Below are positions 58,701 to 64,000 of a stretch of 64,000 nucleotides of DNA, one piece after another. The DNA is from Tanypteryx hageni (taxonomy: Eukaryota; Arthropoda; Insecta; Odonata; Petaluridae): assembly GCA_028673005.1 (NCBI GenBank), contig CM054115.1:744001-808000 (forward strand). The letters run 5' to 3'. Position numbers and translations under genes: made by a program. Every line of letters starts with the position of its first letter. The first letter of the stretch is position 1. The notes under the pieces are model-generated. The model was not told the origin of the DNA. It saw only the letters and a program-made list of their open reading frames with translations, and did not search any database.

Positions 58701-61700
58701 CACAGTATGTACTCTTAATAGTTTATTATTTATTAAATATTTCATTGATTCTTGCCTGTCTATTATTTACCTTTCTTGTCCCTGCATTGATACCATTCAT
58801 TGCATCATACGGCAGAGCAGTGTTCCCCGGTAGTTCCTACGGCAGTAGAATCTCTTTGCTTATTCTCCTCTTTGCACAAATAACACACTTGAACCCACCT
58901 TTTTTGTGCGAAAATATTCATACTTGTGTGAAGAGAAGATATTTGTATAGGAAGTTCCTGATCGAAGGAGCTTCCATAACTCTGTTACATGGCAGAAACT
59001 TAACGAATAAAAAAATTTAGGAATTGTAAATGTGGATGCTGCACAGGACGCCATTAAATCAAATTTAAAGACGTTTATAAGTGGAAGATATCTGCTCAGT
59101 AACGTAAACAATGCCTATTACATTATTTTCAGTGGGAAAAATATTTTCGATTTGCACATTTTCACTTTGCGTGATGATTTCCAGGAACGCAATTCTCGCG
59201 TAAATCGGGGGATACCTGTATACAGTAAATGAAACATTAAACTAGGTGGAATCATCTGTATTGGTGCATTGGAAGAGCTTTTTCTTATTCTTGGCAAAGT
59301 AATTAGGTCCCAATGTAATTTTAAATGGCAGTCTGTAGTTTGCAGATTGATGTTTTGCAAAATTATTAAAGGTTTTTCTCATTTCATGAGATTATTTATA
59401 GATTTTAACTTGTTTAACCCAAAATTGTATTACATAGACTTTTATCTTTCACATTAATCATATCATATCATATATGTCTGAATCAGTCAGATTTTTTCCT
59501 AGGATATAGAGGAAAATGGCATGTTAAATCCACAAGCACGATATCAGCCCTAGGGGGTTGGGGTATTATTAATGGCTAGAATGTTGGCAGTCCTGCATTA
59601 AACAACTACGGAAGTGAGATTTTTCAATCCGGGATTGTGTCCCATGTTCGTATGGTTTGAAAAGACTAGACAAGTCATCGCTCGGTCATTCATAAGGAAA
59701 GTTAAGCAGTTGGCTCCCTTGTAGCTCTTCGTAAAGGGTACCCTGATGTCCTCAACAGGTTTCTCTCCTCCCTACTGTGTGTGTCAGGTGTGGCCTATTT
59801 GGCAGAAAGACACAAACAAAGATATCAGGAGAAAAAGTTCATTGATCACATTTTGTAGCTCTAAAATTTTTCTTTAGAATAAAGTCTAGGTTACTATTGA
59901 CGGAAATGCTTAGAAGGCAGATGTTTCAGTATTTTCCTTTGCTTGTGATGTGAATTCGATGTTGAAAGTCTTTATTTCTGTTTCCATTATGGAATAATTC
60001 CACAAAGTCGGCAACTATTTTATTTTAATTTCTCTTTTCAGATTTGCATAAGTCCCATGAAATTGGAGCTCAATGAAGAGAATTTTTGTCCAAATGCAGA
60101 GGTAAATATGTTTTGAATGAATTTTATCTCAATTGATGGGAATGTTGTACTGTTTTAGTTATTTAGATTTATTTTCCCTAACATACAATTGGAAGGTTGT
60201 GTTTGATAACTTTGTAGTTTGGTTGAGCTTTTGTGAGAGTGTTGCAGAAGTTTGTTCCTGAAGAAGTTCTTTGAGTCAGCTCTCTATGCTTTGCCATCAG
60301 TTTGACAAAATTAGTATTGGATGAGAAATAAACGAATATAGTTGTATTTAAGCAATTGCTGTGATGCTAAGGAAGGTGAGAATTCTTGGTTTTGTTGGTG
60401 CAAATCTCGGAGAAAATCTTTTTGTTTGATATTTCATCTCCCCTTTTTTTCCTAACTGTGACTGTTTCCAAATTATTTTTCTAGAATTAGTAATCTTTTC
60501 ATTTAGCTGAGGACAGGAAATTGATATAATATCATTTGAAGCATGTCTCTTTCAAGCGTTAATCAAGACAATATAATTCAGTAGTGTAACATATAGGGTG
60601 GTTCAATTAAAGCGAATCATGTTCAAAATGAAAAAAAAATCATAAAATGGACAAAATTGAAGGTTAATATGTTTTTTAAAACCTTTGGAAACAAAAGTTA
60701 TTAGTTACTGGTTAAAAATTATTTCATCCAAATGTGCACCCTTCTTTGCAATGCACTACTGCAATCGCTGGCAGAAGCTGTGCATGACCCTACGAAGCAG
60801 ATCTGGAGAAATCGCATCAACCTCCTGGAAAATTCGGGCCTTTAGGTCTTCAATATCGTGGAATCGATGAGAGAACACCTTCTCTTTCAGATACCCCATA
60901 AGAAGGAATCAGGGGCTGTTAAATCCGGAGGCCATGGAATGTCACCAAACCGGGAAATGATGCATCCTGGGAAGAACCTGCACAGTGTTTCCATGCTGTA
61001 ACGAGCCCTGTGGGCAGTGGTCCCATCTTGTTGAAGCCATGCATTTTCAAGCTGACATGCACTTATGTAACTCAGAAACAAGGAAATTTTTCATCATTTC
61101 TGCATACCACTCTGCGTTTTGCTGTTGTTGCTCGGCCGTCAGCATTTTCAAAAAAATAAGGCCCAATGACACCACACCACACAACAACCTTTTTGCTATA
61201 AACTTGTCTTTCTTGAATTTCTCGTGGATTTTCGGCTGACCAGTAAATTTTGTTTGTTCACAAAACCTTTCTGGAAGGAATTGGCCTCATCAGTCATTAC
61301 AAGAGAGTTAAGAAAATCTTGATTCTGATTTTTCTTGTCCATTAAATTCTCACAACACCGCAATCAGACTTTCTTGTCATGTTGTCTCAGTTGTTGCGCT
61401 AACTGAATTTTATATGGGTGTAGTCGGAGGCCAAAGTGCAAAATTCTCGACAGGCTACAGTGAGACAGTTGCAGCATATGGTCATGTCGCCGTGCTGAAC
61501 GACGCAGGCTCTGCTCTAAGGCAACTCTCACACGCTCCATGTTTTCAGGTGTTCTGGCTGTTTTTAAATGTGGGTGTGGTTTATTCTGAACTGATCCACT
61601 TGCACGCCACTGATTTACCCACTCAGGAATTGTCTTGCGTAATGGCACTTGTCCCCGGCTGCGCTCATCACCAATCTTCTGCTTAAATGCACGTTGAACT

Positions 61701-62404
61701 TCCAAAATGGAGTATGGTTTTATAAACTGTTCCGCAACAAACACACGCTCCTGCACTGGCCAGCGATCCATTGTGTACTGAAACCAAGGTCGTGCAACAC
61801 CTATTGCCACATCTCTTGTTACCCCCACTCAAACCACTACCCAGTGTCACCAACCTAGAACTGGTTCGCTTTAATTGAACCACCTGATTTTCATTTGCTT
61901 ATTTATTTTAAATGATCAAAATTGTCCTTAGGTAATTAGTTTCTTATATACTAATAATAATGAATAAGTGAGTTCTGGTGAACAACTAAGCATAGGAGTC
62001 TGATTCTGTAAACATATTTAGAAACTGACATACCTTATTAGCTTTAGTTGGTTTGTGCAGTAGGTATTCTACTGATTTTGTCAAAATAATGCATTTGTTG
62101 ATAGATGGGATAGATGGGAAGTTTGCTTTAAAATTGCCATTCCCTTTGAATTGTGAAATGGTTTTTCCAGATTCATCTCATTCTGTTTATTCTAACCTTA
62201 ATATATTTGATTTTTCAGGAAGGACCTACTGACGATCGAGTATCAGAACATATACAAGGAGGCAGTGAGACATTAAATGAATTGGAAAGAGGGTTGGAAG
62301 AGGATTTAGTCGAAAGTGAGCCTCGGGAAAAGTTTTCTGAAGAGGTAAATGAAGCAGATCTAATAATATCATTTAAGAAACATGTTATAAAGAGTTGCAG
62401 AAAG
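52577..62404 (+). CDS. ZAD-domain gene (probable C2H2 zinc-finger transcription factor), 5' part, seven exons
   Basis: Exons predicted by splice sites and reading frame: 52577-52711, 53086-53214, 53822-53911, 54243-54299, 55870-55959, 60042-60101 and 62219-62404. Every exon is a multiple of three and every junction is phase 0, with GT/AG borders throughout. Exons 1-2 encode a ZAD with its four zinc-binding cysteines (C10, C13, C57, C60). Exons 3-7 encode an acidic, Glu/Ser-rich linker. In the family the C-terminus carries C2H2 fingers, which would lie beyond the window. ZAD proteins dimerise through this domain and act in the nucleus on DNA; the target is unknown. The introns hold many transposons. 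The exon order is inferred; no transcript data support it here. Confidence 0.5.
53086..53214 (+). CDS. ZAD gene exon 2
   Basis: The acceptor is CTGAATAG. The exon has 43 codons with VVCLACFRKLREF (second cysteine pair) and the long ZAD helix FQIYKEQWKICIASYY. The donor is GTAAGC. Confidence 0.5.
53542..54185 (+). repeat. Tandem duplication, first copy (exon 3 and flanking introns)
   Basis: Introns before and after exon 3 align with those around exon 5 (55585-56160): CAACACATTTTCTACAAATA, GTGTCCTTA, TTTTCTGCTAGAAT, GTAAGTGGCAA, TAAATTCATATCA, AATAATTTTATTG. The offset is 2048 bp, of which 1.15 kb is a later insertion. Confidence 0.5.
53822..53911 (+). CDS. ZAD gene exon 3 (duplicate of exon 5)
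   Basis: Acceptor TTCTGCTAG, 30 codons, acidic (MERELEEECFEDGSNTHSE), donor GTAAGT. It aligns with exon 5 at 30 of 30 positions in length and at most residues in the second half. Confidence 0.5.
54243..54299 (+). CDS. ZAD gene exon 4
   Basis: Acceptor TTTCTTTTAG, 19 codons (VNHRPINVKEELGIFDIAV), donor GTGAGT. The VKEE motif resembles a sumoylation-type site common in such linkers. Confidence 0.5.
54427..55580. mobile_element. Non-autonomous TIR DNA transposon (1.15 kb) in intron 4
   Basis: The left end CCGTATTTCACGGCATATAA, then GATGCACC; the right end, inverted, CTGTATTTCTCGGCATGTAA, then GACGCAC. TA follows the right end and TG precedes the left, so a TA duplication with one change is possible. 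No coding region inside. It separates the two copies of the exon duplication. Confidence 0.5.
55585..56160 (+). repeat. Tandem duplication, second copy (exon 5 and flanking introns)
   Basis: Partner of 53542-54185, about 80 per cent alike by eye with indels. It ends before the Tigger insertion at 56247. No copy of exon 4 is found after it. Confidence 0.5.
55870..55959 (+). CDS. ZAD gene exon 5 (duplicate of exon 3)
   Basis: Acceptor TTCTGCTAG, 30 codons (IERDAEEERFEDGSDTRSE), donor GTAAGT. Both splice sites and flanking intron match exon 3. Confidence 0.5.
56918..58090 (-). pseudogene. Tigger/CENPB-like transposase, heavily broken
   Basis: Reading leftward: fragments of the CENPB-type DNA-binding region (VSIPTIRRKSIYDKN near 58050, MEKMEKMLNIWMEDQ near 57900, IIRNKALSMHS to about 57815). 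Then a foreign insertion, then the DDE_1 core (LTPNTTSLLQPLDQG around 57510-57460, FKSYYISRSFANILSMMEIN). Last comes the C-terminal tail (128 codons from 57304), with MNLCWKTLCPDIVRDFRGFP, IARHIGGEGFEDM and an acidic end. The order and motifs are those of Tigger proteins. Stops and frameshifts occur throughout. Confidence 0.5.
57605..57811 (-). pseudogene. GIY-YIG endonuclease fragment inside the Tigger element
   Basis: On the - strand: LTSEGVYRIPCSCGHVYVGQ with QT, a stop, then AEHKRPMMNKKWRKSAIAEH and FTSGPGHKI. This is the GIY-YIG module found at the end of Penelope-type RT proteins. It is of a different subtype from the copy at 38265 (GVYRIP...VYVGQT versus VIYLLTC...FYVGLT). It interrupts the Tigger transposase between its HTH and DDE parts. 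Confidence 0.5.
59219..60041. other. Intron 5, downstream part; nothing else recognised
   Basis: AT-rich intronic DNA. Short frames have no recognisable content. Confidence 0.5.
60042..60101 (+). CDS. ZAD gene exon 6
   Basis: Acceptor TCTCTTTTCAG, 20 codons (ICISPMKLELNEENFCPNAE), donor GTAAAT. The intron before it holds the Tigger element. Confidence 0.5.
60595..61886 (-). mobile_element. mariner-type transposon in intron 6
   Basis: GGTGGTTCAATTAAAGCGAA at the left (from 60597) and its inverse TTCGCTTTAATTGAACCACC at the right (to 61884) form the terminal repeats. The size is 1.29 kb with one transposase gene on -. Confidence 0.5.
60705..61771 (-). pseudogene. mariner-like transposase, frameshifted
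   Basis: From the ATG at 61771: MDRWPVQERVFVAEQF starts a DUF4817-type N-terminal HTH, then RRSARRHDHMLQLSHCSLSR and RLHPYKIQLAQQLRQHD. Around 61364-61081 the frame is lost. AWLQQDGTTAHRAR (second Asp), ISRFGDIPWPPDLTAPDSFL (third Asp) follow in a frame ending at 60887. A further frame carries the C-terminus to TAA at 60705. A few residues seem deleted before DLTAPD compared with the usual PPRSPDLTAPD. Dead copy; the family uses cut-and-paste transposition. Confidence 0.5.
62219..62404 (+). CDS. ZAD gene exon 7
   Basis: Acceptor GATTTTTCAG, 62 codons to a GTACTT donor. An earlier GTAAAT donor at 62345 would give 42 codons, also in phase 0. The first option keeps a basic segment, SFKKHVIKSCRK. 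Confidence 0.5.
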
Positions 62405-62485
62405 GTACTTGGTTTACTACAGTAAAAATTGATGGAATATTATGATACTATGTAGATAGGCATAAGGTGTAATTTGGGAATAATA

Positions 62486-62574
62486 TTGAAATGAAAAAAT
62501 TCTGCTATGGCCGGGAATTGAACCCAGATCTTCCACTTGCCAAGGAGGGTCATAGTAGAATTTTTTCATTTCAA
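62486..62574 (-). repeat. Foldback element with tRNA-like T-arm
   Basis: The arms TTGAAATGAAAAAATTCTGC and TATG pair with CATAGTAGAATTTTTTCATT and TCAA. On the - strand the loop reads GGAAGATCTGGGTTCAATTC then CCGGCC, which contains a Pol III B-box (GGTTCAATTCC) in a T-arm-like setting. No D-arm or anticodon arm of a full tRNA is visible, so this is a SINE-like relic, not a tRNA gene. Confidence 0.5.
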
Positions 62575-62579
62575 AATTA

Positions 62580-63057
62580 CAGTAAGTCCTCCGATTGATG
62601 TCCCGATTTGCATTGATTTGATATAACATCGTTGCTGACCGGTGTTGTCAGAATTTTTTTAAATTTTCGCCTTTTTAAATGAAATTTAAAAAAATGAGCA
62701 GAAAATGAAAAATGCGTTGTACTTGCCTCTTTAGTAGCATGAAAATCATTATCTACTTTATTTCCTTGATTCAAGTTGTTTAGCCCTGTTAAAGGAGACA
62801 ATGAAGATGATTATTCTTATTCACCTCCTTTGGAGAATATTTTTGCGAGGCGTCTTGGTATTTATGAGCGAGGTGCGTATGTTTTCGTTCATAATTGTTG
62901 CCGGATGCATCATTGGTGTTGTTTCTTCAAGATACATTGTTTAGATTGGTATATACATGAATTATAGTGGCCACGAAAATCTAGTTTCGATATACGTACT
63001 TTCGATTTACGTCGCACTTTCCTTGAACGTATCCCGACATACACCGAGGACATACTG
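62580..63057. mobile_element. Short TA-flanked MITE (pogo/Tigger-type ends)
   Basis: The left end is CAGTAAGTCCTCCGATTGATG. The right end, inverted, is CAGTATGTCCTCGGTGTATG. TA flanks both sides (62578-62579, 63058-63059). It is 478 bp and without coding potential. Confidence 0.5.
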
Positions 63058-63485
63058 TATTCCCAAATAACAGCTTATGCCCATCTGCATAGTACCATAT
63101 TATCCCATCAATTTCTAGCTTTGGCAATCTCACCATTTGAGAGGGAGGGGTTTTCTATGACGTTCTCTTAGGGGATATCTATTGGGGCTGGTTGATACTA
63201 GCTTGGCTTGCCCGGACCCATCTAAGAAAAGAGTATAGTCATGCAAAAAAGTGAATTGCCTTCTACACTTACCGTAGTGCAGGCATGTGAAACTCGAAGA
63301 GGCATAAGGGCCGCATTGAAGGGACGGATGTTATAGAAGGGCTGTGTTGGTATTACGATTACTTAATGAGGGCCACAATTGGTTAAATAGACTTCATTTT
63401 TGCCATTAAAACAATAATTTATGAAATGCATTCTATTATATCTTGATTACTATTAAAAAATCTCATCACCTTTTAATAAATAGGG
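63058..63485. other. Intron 7; nothing recognised apart from the inverted arm
   Basis: No gene or additional element seen beyond the right arm at 63058-63117. Confidence 0.5.
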
Positions 63486-63585
63486 TATCATTATATATGG
63501 ACGTTTCTTACAGAGGAGGAGGATATAACATATATACATATTATGTTATATCCTCCTCTGTAAGAAACGTCTATATATAATGATA
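63486..63585. repeat. Near-perfect 100-bp palindrome (element ends head to head)
   Basis: TATCATTATATATGGACG, TTTCTTACAGAGGAGG, then ATATAACAT, is followed after about 11 bp by the inverse, ending CTATATATAATGATA. Arms of about 43 bp differ by one substitution and one GGA triplet. The same motif bounds the satellite-associated element. Confidence 0.5.
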
Positions 63586-64000
63586 GAAGGATACAAACGT
63601 ATAGGCACTTCCACATGAGCTGGAGATTTGAAATTTTCTTTTAGGTAGGATTTTGTGCAAAACCGACTAGAAAAAACCAAAATCTTGAAAAAGTGCAACA
63701 ATGCGGCCGCTAAAAATTCGCAATTGTTGAAACAAATTTTCAAGGTTTATGTATTTCCGAATGTGCTATGGAACTGAAATGTTTTTTGAGGTAGGATTTG
63801 TAGAAAAACGAAATAGGAATTATAGAAATTTTGATATTTTAGTTTGTGTTGCCGTTAAAAATTCTTAAAATTTAAACAAATAACTGTCTAGGTACTACGG
63901 GATGAGCAACGGAGCTGAAATTTTCAAGTTATTATCAGAGTGGTGCATTTGCACAAATAAAAATTTGAATTTCTACATAAATGTATTGCGGCGGCCGTTA
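63586..64000 (-). repeat. Inverted module of the satellite-associated element, running off the window
   Basis: AGGATACAAACG, ACTTCCACATGAGCTGGAGA, TTAGGTAGGATTTTGTGCAA and CAACAATGCGGCCGCTAAAA follow the module order seen at 19005-19735. It continues to the window end. Confidence 0.5.

Larger units (their letters stand above)
56247..59218 (-). mobile_element. Tigger/pogo-type transposon in intron 5
   Basis: The terminal repeats are CAGGTATCCCCTGATTTA at the left and, inverted at the right, CAGGTATCCCCCGATTTACG. TA lies directly outside both ends (56245-56246, 59219-59220). The size is 2972 bp, including a foreign GIY-YIG fragment at about 57605-57811. The transposase is on the - strand and decayed. 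Confidence 0.5.
62427..63117. repeat. Long inverted-repeat pair (about 55-bp arms) in intron 7
   Basis: The left arm (AATTGATGGAATATTATG, ATACTATGTAGATAGGCATA, ATTTGGGAATA; 62427-62482) is the inverse of the right arm (63058-63117). Between them lie a tRNA-like foldback and a short MITE. Confidence 0.5.

Noticed and set aside
58691..59020. 109-codon hydrophobic frame as a small membrane protein gene
   Set aside because: It lies inside the Tigger element next to its right terminal repeat, has no recognisable family and is most likely noncoding element sequence.
62510..62560. A functional tRNA gene on the - strand
   Set aside because: Only the T-arm-like part and B-box are present; acceptor, D-arm and anticodon arms cannot be formed.

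Overview
This is a repeat-dominated stretch of animal nuclear genome, most likely an insect or other arthropod. Three things point there: a split gene whose first two exons encode a ZAD zinc-finger-associated domain (a mainly arthropod family) with good GT/AG splice sites; animal-type transposons (P/THAP, hAT/ZMYM1-like, Tigger, mariner, Penelope, Maverick/Polinton); and AT-rich DNA with long (TA)n tracts. No prokaryotic operon, rRNA gene, intact tRNA gene or CRISPR array was seen. The species cannot be named from the sequence.

Layout. 1-19004: six near-identical copies of a 3174-bp satellite unit. Each unit holds a roughly 1.8-kb composite mobile-element-like block that also occurs alone at 49105-50930. 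19005-21039: an inverted piece of that block, one copy of a second dispersed repeat ('family B'), and plain AT-rich DNA. 21040-23860: an almost pure purine tract on the + strand. 23890-30531: a decayed Maverick/Polinton virus-like element, all genes on +, in the order unknown protein, integrase, penton-like protein, basic minor capsid/core protein, F54H12.2-like capsid protein, unknown protein, C5-type protease, unknown protein. Polymerase B and the packaging ATPase are not visible. 31350-34808: a P/THAP DNA transposon with terminal repeats and target duplication. 35397-37776: an IS630/Tc1-type DD82E transposase relic abutting an APE-type LINE fragment. 37908-44302: a Penelope-like element on - whose upstream pseudo-LTR is split by a nearly intact hAT transposon (41388-44176). 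44303-51015: microsatellites, two inverted fragments of a second Penelope-type pseudo-LTR, family B copies, a LINE 3' fragment and dispersed satellite-related blocks. 51020-51935: a weak LINE 3' relic on -.

52577-62404 (continuing past the window): the one convincing host gene, a ZAD-domain gene, probably a zinc-finger transcription factor. Seven exons are visible, all phase 0. Exons 3 and 5 are tandem duplicates of each other with their flanking introns. The introns contain a 1.15-kb TIR element, a Tigger element with a GIY-YIG fragment inside it, a mariner, a foldback element carrying a tRNA-like T-arm, a short TA-flanked MITE and another satellite-related block.

Apart from the ZAD gene, every recognisable coding region is a mobile element with frameshifts or stops. 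The strongest leads are the origin of the satellite from a mobile composite, the partial Maverick structural cassette with several unassigned proteins, the conserved hairpin in two Penelope pseudo-LTR families, and the exon duplication in the ZAD gene.
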